A stretch of 64,000 nucleotides of DNA from Ipomoea triloba (taxonomy: Eukaryota > Streptophyta > Magnoliopsida > Solanales > Convolvulaceae). The stretch lies in assembly GCF_003576645.1 (NCBI RefSeq), contig NC_044923.1, forward strand, positions 4,399,813 to 4,463,812, read 5' to 3'. Below the pieces are notes generated by a model. The model worked only from the letters and a program-made list of their open reading frames with translations. It did not search any database and was not told the origin of the DNA. This document shows, one piece after another, positions 45,583 through 57,242 of this stretch (the first letter of the stretch is position 1; every line of letters begins with the position of its first letter). The translations under genes and the position numbers were made by a program.

Positions 45583-47772
45583 CATACCCGATACGCTCAC
45601 ATATGTGCTTAATTTTTTATTTTTTTTATAGGTCGCCGCTTAGACGTTAGGCGCTAGTCTACCGCCCAATTAGCGCCTATTGCAATCATGCCGATGACAA
45701 AGATTTATCGAGATGATAATGTTCATATATATATATATATATATATATAATGATGATGATGATGAGTAGATATTCTTTAATTAATTTATATATGAGAATA
45801 TATTGAGCAAGATGATGGAGTTGTCATTCCGGGCGTCAACATCTGAATTGTTGAAAATTGAAAAGTATATAAGCTGCAGAAGAAAAAAGCAGGCATGTCA
45901 TGACAAACTCCAAAACCTTGACTTGGTTCATTCATTCATCATATTTAAGATTATAAAATCGATTAGTTATAAGTAATACTCCGTGATGTTATTGTTGCAA
46001 CTTGTTTATTACCTTTTTTTTTTTTTTTTTGTTGAATGAGTACGAGAGAAACTAGCAATCATCTGAGAATGTGAACTAGATAAATTTTGTTTGATCATGT
46101 GTAGTAATCTGCAAAACACATAATAGAGATAACTTAAACCGCATTAGAAAAATCTTGAGCAAATAATTTGATCGAAAAGCTATTGATAATAATTAAACTC
46201 GTGAGCACATAAGTCTTGTTTATTACATTTTGTATCCATATTTTAAGAAAATACTACGTAGTATGTTTTTATTTTTTTGAATTAAATTTTATTACGAATA
46301 TCACAGTTCCATAAAAATATTGTAACTGTTTATATTCATTGGCGGTAAGTTGTTCTAGAATAATTAACCCTACCATAAAAAAAATTAAATGAAATCAATC
46401 TTTTAAAATAAATTTTGAGACAAGTAACATTAGCTGACATTCCGTGTCACTGTATATTTTAAATTTTTATGAATAAAAAAAAAACAATTTTTTGTCCTTA
46501 AATGATAAAAAAATAAAATTTTATCTTCAATTATGTGATCACTGCTTTTAATTCATCAATTGTCTAAGAAGTAAATTTTTATCTCTTAAATTATTTGCAA
46601 AGTAACTTTTTTAACCTAGCCATCAAGTGACCAAATAAGCCACATGCAAAATTCTAACATTTAACTCCCTTTTAGATTTGTCATCCATCACAATTTGAAA
46701 TATTCAGCTATAAACAACTTAAACTAACTTACCTCCGATCATTAACGACTAGGTCACAAGACACCTAGCTTCACTTAAAATGCACATTCATTAATAATTT
46801 CAGATTTTCTCGTAAATACTACGTGAAATCAAAATTTCAAAATAAAAATTAAAAATAATTACTGTTTGTTTGGTCAAATTAGATACGGCTGAGTTTTCAA
46901 AAAAGATACGGCTGAGATAATGTTAGTTCTAAATATTCTAATAACCTTTGCTTTTATTTCTTAGTAAGTACGCATAATTTCTTAAATTCATAATTATTTA
47001 AATAATTAATAATTAATACAATCTTAATCTTACCGGTAAAATGTTTTGTTCGCACATGAAGAAATTGAAAGAAGAGAACAAAATGAAAAGCTGCCGCAGC
47101 CCAGTCCATTGGCATGGCTTCTTTACTATATATTAATATTATAATTATTTTATTTTATTTTTTTTTTTGAAAAATTATTTTATTTTTATATTCATAGTAC
47201 AATAGAATTATTATTTTAAAAAATTTGAAGTTGAGAGATACATTTCATGAAAATGATCGATCAATTGATTCAAAGAAATCGCACTATTCAAAAATCAAAT
47301 GTGTCCGAACAGAAAAGTCTCATCGCAATAATTTTGTGTAGATTATTCTTTGGTTATAATTTTGTTGTTTAGGCATATTATGAGTTTGGATACAAGTGGT
47401 GTGGATAGGATTAGGGTTTCATGGAATTAATTCATGAAGTGGCAAAATATTTTAACAACAATATTCAATAACATATGTTTTATGTGTTGCCTTGATTTTA
47501 TTAGATAAAAGAATATTTCAAATTTCGCGACAACTATTACACCTTAATAATCATATGTGATGATTATATTATTGATCATTTGCTAATAACAGAAGTATTA
47601 AAACTGTTTTTTTTCTCCAAATTTTAATATTTGTTATTATTAGTGCGCATGTTAGTTTTTAAGGTTCGCAAGTACCCAACAGTGATTAATTTAATTAAAT
47701 ATTGTAATATCATCAATGGATTAAAAAAAAAAAAAAAAAAAAAAANAAAAAAAAAAAAAAAAAAAAAGAAGA

Positions 47773-48434
47773 GGCAAAAGCGTCAAATAGGCCTATATAC
47801 TACAACTTATTGTTCATCCAACACCATGAAATAAAATATGGTCAATCTAGACCCTCAAACTTATTATTTTGGAGCAAGCAAATCCTCTAACCAATTTGTG
47901 ACATGTAATTGCAGGTATTACAGGTCATCTAGAGTTTTAGCCAACTTCGGCGAACATCCGACCAAATTCTAGCGACTAAAGTAACAATATCAATTAGTGG
48001 CGACTGTTGACTGTCACTGTTGCCGGTCGATTTCTGCCGGAGAAGGCTAGTCACTTTCTCCGGTAGTGGAGAAGGCAACCAAGTTGGTCGTCATCTTCGG
48101 CAGTGGAAAAGGTGACCAACTAGTCTCCATCTCCAATTGTCTGAGATGGCGACCAGCCTTCTCCGATAGAACGTGACCGGCGACAGTCAACGATCACCAA
48201 TCGTTTATATTATGACTTTAGTTGTTGGAATTTGGTCGGATGTTCGCTTCGCCGAAGTTGGCCGGAACTCTAGATGACATGTAATACTTGCAATTACATA
48301 CCACAATTTGGTTAGAGGCCAGGGTTTGCTTGCTTCAAAATACTAAATTTGAGAGCCTAGATGGACTATATTTTAATTTATGGTGCTGGATGAACAATCA
48401 CTTGTAGTACATAGGTTTATTTGACCCTTTTGCC
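47773..48434. mobile_element. Mutator-like or foldback MITE with arms of about 230 bp
   Basis: The left arm begins ggcaaaagcgtcaaataggc and the complement of the right end begins ggcaaaagggtcaaataaac. Homology continues inward over roughly 230 bp per arm, including caacttcggcgaacatccga on the left and its inverted relative near 48235-48262 on the right. Both ends abut A runs, which could hide a target duplication. The middle has its own shorter inverted words around ttctccgg. No transposase. Long terminal inverted repeats starting GGCAAAA are typical of non-autonomous MULEs. Confidence 0.75.
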
Positions 48435-48925
48435 AAAAAAAAAATGGGTTGCATTTTCTCGTCTTTCATATATTTGTCATTGTGATTAATGTTAGGTGGC
48501 AATAATTACATTTTTCAGTTATATTAAGGCAAAAAATGTCATGTTTATGTTATGGGTTTTGAAGTTTCAATTTCCGCTGTGGAAATTTATAAGTTGAATT
48601 GAACTCCACAGTTCCATGTTATTAATTTTTATGGGCAACTTTCTTTAGGCGTCAAAGAAAATTTCACATCAAATTCCTATAAATTTTCCTATCAATCTTC
48701 ATCTTGACCCGACTCGTCTCACGGTTGTAAACAGTGTTTAGCGACGGTCAACGTCAATAATTTTACCAGTAACCCGTTGATTATCGGTAAATTAGACTAA
48801 TTTGACAATTTGACGAGTTCGAGTCTTTAATTACACATTTTTTAAAGTTTAAGAGTTTAATTGCACTTTAGAATAAAGTTGAAGGCCTGAAAGGTTTATT
48901 CGACTCTTTTCCTTTTAATATATAA

Positions 48926-49076
48926 AGAAGTGGCATCCGGTATCCCGGTTTACACTCTCACATGGATGATGGGAGTGGGTTCGAGCCTCATTGGAGGTAA
49001 CTGTTGATTCTTTGTGCTTCAGTAGCTATGAACAGATACTACATTGTAAAGAGTCAGTAGCACTCCAAAAAAAAAT
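48926..49076 (+). mobile_element. tRNA-derived SINE, group 1, copy 3
   Basis: agtggcatccggtatcccgg, then tggatgatgggagtgggttc (leading into the B box GGTTCGAGCC), tgaacagatactacattgta, then agtcagtagcactcc and oligo(A). This is the best-preserved B box of the three copies. No clear target duplication was seen. Confidence 0.8.
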
Positions 49077-49189
49077 AGAACAACTCTAATAAAATGAACA
49101 CATGTGTGATATCGAAAATTGAAGGGGTTTAAAGTGAGAATATTAAAATTACAGAGGGTTCATGTGAAATTTCATTTTAATATGGTCTT

Positions 49190-49440
49190 TTACCGCCGCT
49201 CTAGATTAGGGTTTTGAAAAGGTCCTCCCTTTCCTATAAATCCTTCTGTATCTCTTCGCCTTCAGTGTAAGCTTCGTTTACTCTCGTAGAAATAGCTCCT
49301 TTCTACTGCGCGTACTGCAATCTGATTTCAATTCATAGTTTTTTGTGTTGATTGCTCTGTTTTAGGTTGTAATTCGTAGCTGGTGATTTTATGCATTTTT
49401 TTTTTAATAATTGATTGAATCTGTTTCGAAAATGGGGTTG
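49190..49440 (+). promoter_or_regulatory. Promoter-like segment and possible non-coding first exon
   Basis: A telo-box-like word (attagggttttg at 49206-49217) precedes a TATA-like motif (ttcctataaatcc, TATA near 49236) and a pyrimidine-rich region ctcttcgccttcag. This arrangement is common in plant ribosomal-protein and snoRNA promoters. The frame starting at 49432 (MGLWCDDYKSIPRSECCCHG) soon becomes a low-complexity F/V-rich string, so a protein is doubtful. No downstream coding exon was identified. Confidence 0.35.
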
Positions 49441-52188
49441 TGGTGCGATGATTATAAATCAATTCCTCGTTCTGAATGCTGTTGCCACGGCATGACAGAC
49501 CCATTTACACCCATAGAATATGAGCACCCTATCATCTATATAAATTCCTTTTTGTTTTTCTTTTACTTTGTTTTTATTTTTTGTGATTTCTTTTTTGTTT
49601 CCTTGGTTTTTTTTGCTTTGGTAATGCCAGTGAAAAAGTTTTGTGCTTTTTGGTTATTTTATTGGGATTTTTAGCTTTGCAGCTTAATGTGAAGTGTTAA
49701 CTGTTAAAATTTTGGAATTCTTGTTTGATCAATTTCGAACTTTAGTATTATTTTTTTGCTTAAATGTTAATGTTTTCTATTCCTGCAAGGGAAAGAAGTT
49801 GTTCTCAATTGAATTGTGTAAAGGTTAACTAGGCCATCTGCCCTAATGAAAGTCATTGTTTTTATTCAATTATCATATGGCATTATGGCTAGATGTGCTA
49901 TTGATTTTGATCATGTGCTACTTGTCTACCATGGCTTGATTGAATTTGAAATGTTCAGGGCTCTGTTTGTTAAAATAGTTAGCTTATCAGTCAATTGTGG
50001 CTTATTTGATCACTATTAGTTTTTTACATTGGTTAAAAAAGTAGCAAGTGTTTGGTAATTAGCTTTTTGTAATTACAAAATGCTAAAATTAAAAAAATTG
50101 TTTGAAGCAATTTTTTCACTTAGTTTTTTTGAGAAAAGAAATTATACTAAACAGCGATTAGCTAATAACTAATTTACCAAATACCTTTTTATAATAAGCT
50201 AATGTTATCAATTAGTCATACTTTCTAACCCAGTATGGCCTAGGTCTTTCATTTTGGATTGAACACCAGTTTGCACTGTACTTGGCTTCACTAAGTATCT
50301 TTTTTTTGGGTGGTGTTTGCAGCCCAAATTCATTCTAGAATGGTTTAAATGATTAGGTTTATGCACACCTTGAAATATTGCAGGCAGTTTACTTCTATGG
50401 GGAATATTTGTATTCCCTTTCCTACTAAGCCCGAATGTATAGCAGTTTGAGCTCCAATTTCAATTGGGCTTGAACCATTGCTTGGTGTACAATATTATGG
50501 TTTATACTTTATAGTGTTGATGACTAGGGCCTAGGAGTCATATTTTATATGGACTTTATTTAATTGGCCTCATGTTCATTTGAGGTTACTTAAAGTGATT
50601 CACAACTTCAAGAATGGAGTATCTATGAATATTCATGTGAAAAAGGCTATTGGCTTGAGGTGATTGCAAGACTCTAGTAGAATATTGACATGGAGAATGG
50701 CTTAATGTTATGCATGAGCAACAAGAGAAGAAGTTGCTGATGTGGAGTTGTGAAAATTGTGTTTTCCACATTTGAACATTGTATTGATTTTAAAATAGAA
50801 TAGGTGTTGTGTGCAAAATGCAGCCTACAACATAGCAGATAGATACCCTTTCTATTATCAAGAGTTCAGTCTCAATAAATTTGTTTCACTAAGACATACA
50901 CTTGAATTTTATCCACCACTTGTATTTACTTTCTCAAGAACTGGGTTATAATATGAACTACCAAAGTGACCTTTCAGTATGGTTCATTGTTTAGTGATGG
51001 ATTGAATTTCTGATACATCTTTGTTTGTTGAAGCTTGCTTCCGGATACAACTCAACCGGCTAATTTTTGCTTCTCATAGTTGTAAGATACAAGGTTTGAA
51101 ATTGGGATTCTAATACATCTGTGATTGTTTAACCTTGTTTCCGGGATACAACTCAACTGGCTTACATGGTTGTAAGATACAAGGTTTGAAACTAGGATCC
51201 TAATACATCTTTGATTGTTGAACCTTCTTTCGGGATACAACTCAACTGGTTAATTTTTGCCCCGATGGTTGTAAGATACAAGGTTTGAAATTGGGATTCT
51301 GATACATCTCTGATTGTTGAACCTCTCGGGATACAACTCAACTGATTAATTTGTGTCTCCAATAGTTGAAAGTACAGAGGTTTGAAATTGGGGGGCAATC
51401 ATTGTCTTTTCTCTTGACTTTTGAAGCATAGCAAAATGGCAGTGGCATGCAATTATGCCAATAATACATCCAAAAAGGCAAGAGATTCAAAATGGATACC
51501 AACTCATGACCTTAAGATCTGTCAGAGGCAAAATCCCCAGTTGGACCCTACCAAAATTCTTTGTACAATGTCTAGGACCACAGAGAAGGCTAGATGGACC
51601 AAAATCACAAGGAAAGGCACTGAAATAATGAAGGGAAAATGATGTAAAACAGGCTGGAATAGAACTTGATGGTCCAGCATTGTATTGATTGCAAAATATA
51701 ATATCTTCCCACCCAGAATGTACAGACATGGTGTTAAATATTATGTCTAATCTAAGTTCTATATTAGTTGACCAACATATATATATGTTTGTGTATAATA
51801 TATTTACCACAATAAGAAATATAATGAGGAAATGAAAACCACATTCCATGAAGGTGTACCTCATCATTTATCAATTACAGCAACCCACCCACCAACATGC
51901 CTCCTACCAACCAGGAAGAAAATATCTGATTGAAACCCTTTACCAAAAACCAGACAAAATCACATGTTCAAAGAATAAAAATCTTAAAAACCATTGCCCA
52001 GGTTAAGCACTACAATCTCACAAGCTGGGCTCAAACTGTTGTAGATATTACATATGAAAAAAATTTAACAAATATTAAGTTGATGAAAATGAAAACTAGA
52101 TTAGTCCGATAATTGGATAGGAGAAACAAAAATATGGGAGGATGAGAACTCCTTGCATTACCTAGTATCTTGGATTGGGGTGGGGCGG
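49441..52188. other. Spacer, possibly transcribed, with a tandem repeat
   Basis: No supported coding gene. T-rich, intron-like sequence runs from 49540 to about 50350. A four-unit tandem repeat occupies 51012-51390. The right part (about 51850-52188) is likely the 3' UTR of the GRF gene on the minus strand. Confidence 0.4.
51012..51390 (+). repeat. Minisatellite, four units of about 90-100 bp
   Basis: Units begin at 51012, 51112, 51202 and 51301, each with (g/a)atacatct-tg-ttgtt at its start, cgggatacaactcaactgg in the middle and ttgtaagatacaaggtttga towards the end. Units differ by indels and substitutions. Apparent minus-strand proteins here (LSCIPE-type repeats) are by-products of the repeat. 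Confidence 0.9.
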
Positions 52189-55100
52189 TTATAGAGCGGG
52201 GAGGGAGGGATTCATGAGAGTTGCTCCGAGAATCTCGTTACTAGGGCTGGCCCCGTTGGTGTTCTTGTTGCTCTCGGCTCTTGGGCTGCTCCCTGCACTG
52301 CTGTTGGATATAGAGTAGAAAACCGCCTTTTGTAGGACACCAGTTGGGGATGAGGCAGGTTTGGGGCTGCCATTCCCATTCCATCCCTCGGTCATAAGGT
52401 TAAGAGCTGAAGGATTCTTGCACTCGCTTGTCATGCTATTAGTCCCGTGCAAAACCTCCCCGAGAGGGCCGCCCATGGAAGACTCCCATGGTATAGGTAT
52501 CCAGTTTCCTTGCCTCGGGTTTTGCTCGTTAATGACAGCTCCAACTCCTAATCTCATTTGGGTTGCTTCAATTTCCCGTGACAGTTTCAGTGGGCAGGCG
52601 TTCAGTTTCTCATTCGCGGGAGATATAGAAGACATGAATTCTGAGGTTGCCATCGGGATAGATATCGAGAGCTGAGTGCTGTCTGGCTTCTGCTGCATAT
52701 CAATTTCTGGCCACAAGACCATAGATCGATCGGATTGGTTTTTAGGCCAGTTGTCCATGAACTGTCGAATTGGATGCTGAGATTTGTTTTCGCGGTCACT
52801 GACAACCTCAGAAGTACCATAGTTTCTGCAGCTCACAAGCGAAGAGCCTTTGCTTAGCAGAGAATCAGAGCAGACTAATCCAAATTTCAATGTAGAAGAT
52901 TCCTCGTATGGATTCTGGTCTTTGGGAATAGAAGAATACTGTCTGTCTTTTAGGATTGGAGGTGTAATTGAGAGACCTGTTGGATCTTGATACCTCTCGC
53001 CCGCATATTCCTTATCCAAAAAGCTCCTGCTGGGAAAATACAAAGGCAGATCAGAACTTTGTTATCAATTAGAAAACCATTCTTGCTGTGCTATATTTTT
53101 AAGCCTAAAATGCATAATTTCGAGATGGACAGTTAAAAACTCTCAGTTTAATGACATTGAGATCAAGTACTAGGTTCCCGGGAGCTTATGATCTACCTGT
53201 CAAGATGATGAGCAGACACGGAAGGATTAGTTGCAGCGGGGAGCTGCAAATTGCTGAGTTGATTGTGATGCGAGAAGGCAAGGCTGTTGGATGCACCGCC
53301 TCCCGACACTGCTACTGCTGCTGCAGCTGATGATGAAGTCGAAGATGCGCCTGGCATCGGCTTGGCTGCTGCAGCGGTGGTAGTAGTGGTTCCAGAGGCG
53401 GGATGATGGCCAGATGGACTTTCCACAGGCTTTCTTGAACGATGGCGGCCTCTGTTCATATGGCGCTCGCAGTACTTCTGGTCTGCAACTGCATCTCTCG
53501 AGCACCGCCATTTCTTCCCATCCGTTCTCCTACACCTGCCTGGCTCCGGATCAGTGTTGCTGGAGAACCCGAGATGGAAACCGCCCGCTCCACCCCACCC
53601 CACTGCCATTACAACCCAGCTTTAAACACTCAGTTTACACACCACATTACATTGCTAATCAACAAATATCTGAGGTATGATAGAATGCAGTGCAAAAACT
53701 AGACAACAATATTATACATATTGTCAGCCAAACGCCTAAAGGGCCAAATCCAGTACCAAGTGGCACAGATGGCAAAGGGATTGTTAGGCGGAAATCTGAA
53801 GGGTCAAGTCCAGCACCAGGTGGCTAGGGGATTAATGGGCGGAGTGCCAAGTGCAACACCGCCTTTCAAAAATGTGGCATTGGCTATAGCTATAGCCTAT
53901 AGCCCTTCACTACTAGCTATAACTTGTTAACATTTGATCCTAACACTTATGATCTACTAAAAGGTGCATTGATAGACTGTTACAACCATGATAAAAGGGG
54001 AAAAGATGAGAACTCACAAGAATTGACTCTGAGCCCAAAGCTTGATAATGCAGCAGATTCAATGGCTTTCTTGATGGGGTTGAGAAGATAAGGAGGGATG
54101 GGAACATTAGCTATAATGTACTTGTAGATCAAGGCCTGGTGTTCCAATTCCATCCATTGAGATGGAGTGAAAGGACCTTTAACTCCTCCACTCATCACCC
54201 CATGCATATTTCCACCACTCAACCCTGCAACTCCATAGCCTGAAAAAGTAAACCAGATCAAACCCCATATCCTGCAAAACATTTACCAGACAAAATAGCA
54301 GAAAACAACAAATAATTTTCATGATGGTAAAAAAAAAAAAAAAAATTTACTGTTAATCTGCAACAGTAAAGGAATTAAAACAGTGCCCAAAGTTAAAGAG
54401 AACTGTCTTCTACATTTATGGGGGCTGCAAACCTGCAAGACTGCTACAGTATGAATGAAAAACCAAGAAATCACAGAAGAAACCATCAATGAAGCATTTT
54501 TTTTTCCTCTAGCACTGAATAGCCCACATATTTTGAACAATGGAGCAACCCATTTCCCAAAACAGGAAGATAGAAAAATACATGGAACAAAAGAGACATT
54601 CTATTTTCCTCTATTTTTTTAATTGAAGAGATAGTGATAAGACATGAAAACAAAACCAGCAGGTCAAGCACATGAAAAGACCCTCCCCACCTCCCCCCTC
54701 AAAAAGAAACCCAAACCCATATAAAAATCAAGGGAACTGTTGCAGGAATCAAATCTGAACCCGTGCAATAAAAAAACAATAAAAACAAAGTAACCCCCAA
54801 ACTCAAAGACAAATATCAACTCAAGCTTTGATGATGCAAGAAACCAAAAAGTTGTATAGTTAAACATTAGCCTCAATTCAAGAAACCCATTTTTTCTTCC
54901 ACCATGTTGATGATAAAGTTGGGAGCTTTGATGTGTATAGTACCTGGGTTTCCCCCAAAAGAAGCATGGGGATAGTAGGGAGAAGAAGAAGAAGAAGAGA
55001 AGCTGAGCATTTGGTGGGGTTCAGATCCCACAAAAGGACTTCTGGGCAGAGCTGCAGCAGTGGTTTTAGCCATTTTGGAGCCTCTCATGTCATCTTCAGC

Positions 55101-55304
55101 AGCATGATTAGCCCCAGAAGTCCTCTCCTGCTTGAAAAACCCAACAGATCCATACCATTTTTGCTTGGTCTCAGCCTCTGAAACAGCCTCAGAAGCTGCA
55201 GTAAACAGGGCATTACTAGTAGCTGCTGCTGCTGTTATTGTTGCAGTTTTGGTGTCTGAACAGGCCACCACCACTCCACTATCCAAAACACCCCCAAAAT
55301 CCAT
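52189..55304 (-). CDS. GRF: Growth-regulating factor (QLQ and WRC domains), four exons
   Basis: Exons 54944-55304, 54018-54239, 53197-53602 and 52189-53029, with GT-AG introns of 704, 415 and 167 nt at phases 1, 1 and 2. The product has 609 residues. The QLQ domain (about 143-179, [20 protein letters not shown] and onward) binds GIF/AN3 coactivators. The WRC domain (about 212-254) has the zinc-binding C218-x9-C228-x10-C239-x2-H242 pattern and basic residues for DNA binding. C-terminal motifs include an FFD-like FMDNWP (near 420), TQL (near 448) and GGPL (near 516). Long N- and C-terminal parts place it with the large GRFs that promote leaf cell proliferation. A miR396 site is present. The last intron ends in a tandem acceptor (cagcag), so the protein may include or lack Ser330. 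GRF subgroup number is not assigned. Confidence 0.95.
53421..53441 (-). promoter_or_regulatory. miR396 target site in GRF mRNA
   Basis: The minus strand encodes the RSRKPVE part of the WRC domain with CGTTCAAGAAAGCCTGTGG and two further A. This is the conserved miR396 complementary site of plant GRFs, pairing with the one-base bulge usual for this target. It indicates that miR396 restricts this gene's transcript level, as in other angiosperms. Confidence 0.9.
53720..53860 (+). repeat. Imperfect duplication inside GRF intron 2
   Basis: Two blocks of about 50-60 bp share aagggccaaatccagtacca / aagggtcaagtccagcacca and ggattgttaggcgg / ggattaatgggcgg. They lie wholly in the second intron. A short plus-strand frame across them is not a credible gene. 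Confidence 0.6.
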
Positions 55305-55478
55305 CCAGCAAAAAAAAAAAAAAAAGAGAGCAGCCCAGACCTACAAGGCCAAGAAACAGTAGCTATAATGGAGAAGCATTGGGGACTGGCTACATAAAAA
55401 CAGACAGACACATAAAGCTTGATTTGTTGGAGAAAGGACCATCTTATAAGGTTGGGGCAGGGGGGTATATGTAACACT

Positions 55479-55496
55479 GTGTGTGTGTGTGTGTGT
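55479..55496. repeat. (GT)n microsatellite in the GRF upstream region
   Basis: Nine GT units about 175-190 bases upstream of the GRF start codon (on the minus strand a CA repeat), possibly in the leader or core promoter. Confidence 0.85.
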
Positions 55497-57214
55497 AAGT
55501 GTGTTTTTAGGTGCTAACCTGCTGCTATCTATAGTTTTGAGCTCAAATGTGGAAACAAAGACTATCCCACCAAAAACAAAATCTTTAATTATATATGGAG
55601 AGAGAGAGAAAGGAGAGAGAGCAGAAAATTATAGAGCAAGGTGAAATTTTTCACTCATTATTTACCTATTCTTTTAACTATAAATATCACTTCATGCAAA
55701 ATGGATTATTAGTGTTAGAGTTTTATAAGCTAACATCATCAGGTCTACTCATATTAAATTTCCTCTCTATTTATCATGTCCACCTAGAGGCAAATTCTTG
55801 TGTGAATTTACTTGTATTGAGTTATACTGATAAGTTATAACGATTCCACTTAACGTGACGATCCTCTCACCTAATGGGTTGTTGAGTCAGTATGATTTAC
55901 TGCTCCACTATCCTGTAAGACCGGGTGTGAGGGTGATGAAATTTCACATTTTGTCGACAATGTTATAACGATTCCACCTTAAAACTCTTAACTTTTAGAG
56001 GATTCTTGGAAAAGTTTCATTCGTTGTTGACTGCTACAGTGGATCCTCGAAAAAGAATCATTTCTTGTTGACTACAATTTTTGTGGGTGTCACGGGAGTA
56101 AATTTTAGGGAGTAATTTTTATAATATATTCTTACAATTTTCTTGCTGGTATATTGTATATTTTCTTTGTATACAAAATCTTAACACTTATTAATTAATT
56201 GACATCATCATGGTATCGAATCCTCGATTTACTCTACCAATCCTTTTTTTTTTTTTAAATAGAAATATCTTCCAAATGCAGAAGTTTTGTATTGGTGGTT
56301 ACTATATATTGCTTTTTAGTTGCAGTATGAACATCCAAAAAGAGACATAAGTTGATTTCATAAGCAAGGTATAAGCGAAGAACACAAATTCAAATAGTGT
56401 GCCATGTTTTTACCATTTCTGGCTACCTGCATACATCTTTTGTATGCCCAAAATGATAAGTGTAATTTTAGATGATTAAAAAAAATTATGTGTTTTGATT
56501 TTATTAAAAGAAAAAAAATTAGAAATTATGGCACTTTACAAGCAAAAAAAAAAAAAAAAGTCAATTATATATATTTTTCGAGTTCAAGTTTTTTTTTTTT
56601 TTTTTAAACTTCATTTCCAAAATCTAATTACATTATTTAAATAGTTTGAAAATTATCTAATCATTATTCACACATTTATTAATTAATTCATTGAAATGTT
56701 ATAATGTAGTAAGTGTACTCTATGTTTTTATTTTTATATGTACTATATGTTTTGAAAAATTATCATTTCTCCTTAGATACATTGTACAACATGATATTCT
56801 AAATTTTTCCTAACTTGTTACACAATATAATTACATTTATTAGAGATTTTATATGACATTTGCACTAATGTCAAATTCTACTTAATACAATCATAAAAGA
56901 TATCTGGTTGAATCAAGTACTATAAACACTACAATTGCTAACACTTGTACAATTTATAGTACCTGATACAATCAAAAATATTTACATAATTGTACCAAAT
57001 ATAACTCGACACGAGTAGCAATTCACACATCAGAAAGAAAAAATCATTTAATATACCAAGCAAAACAAAATTATTCAAACTTTTTTTTGTAACGAAGAAA
57101 ACTCGCAATTACTACTTGAATGTGTGAATTAAATAAACCAGATTTATATGTAACAGCTCACAAATTACACACAGTATGATGAGTTTGATCTCGATCGACG
57201 GTGATTTTGGTTGT

Positions 57215-57242
57215 GGTGGGGGAGGGGGTGGGGTGGGGGGGG
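57215..57242 (+). other. G-quadruplex-forming tract
   Basis: Five G runs of three or more separated by single A or T bases within 28 bp. It satisfies the standard quadruplex pattern. It lies about 1.9 kb upstream of the GRF start with no gene nearby. Confidence 0.7.

Larger units (their letters stand above)
44360..49189. other. Repeat-rich spacer
   Basis: No supported gene. It contains a (TA)n array at 45512-45581 flanked by GC-rich patches (45388-45460 and 45630-45690, with aggcg/cgcct words) that may be the ends of one decayed element, a (TA)n plus (GAT)n tract at 45724-45768, a poly-A run containing one N (47721-47767), the long-inverted-repeat element at 47773-48434 and a SINE at 48926-49076. 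Confidence 0.45.

Noticed and set aside
51052..51398. Overlapping minus-strand frames with repeated LSCIPE words
   Set aside because: By-products of the tandem repeat at 51012-51390.
53414..53702. Plus-strand frames of 86-88 codons
   Set aside because: Antisense shadows of the WRC exon of the GRF gene.
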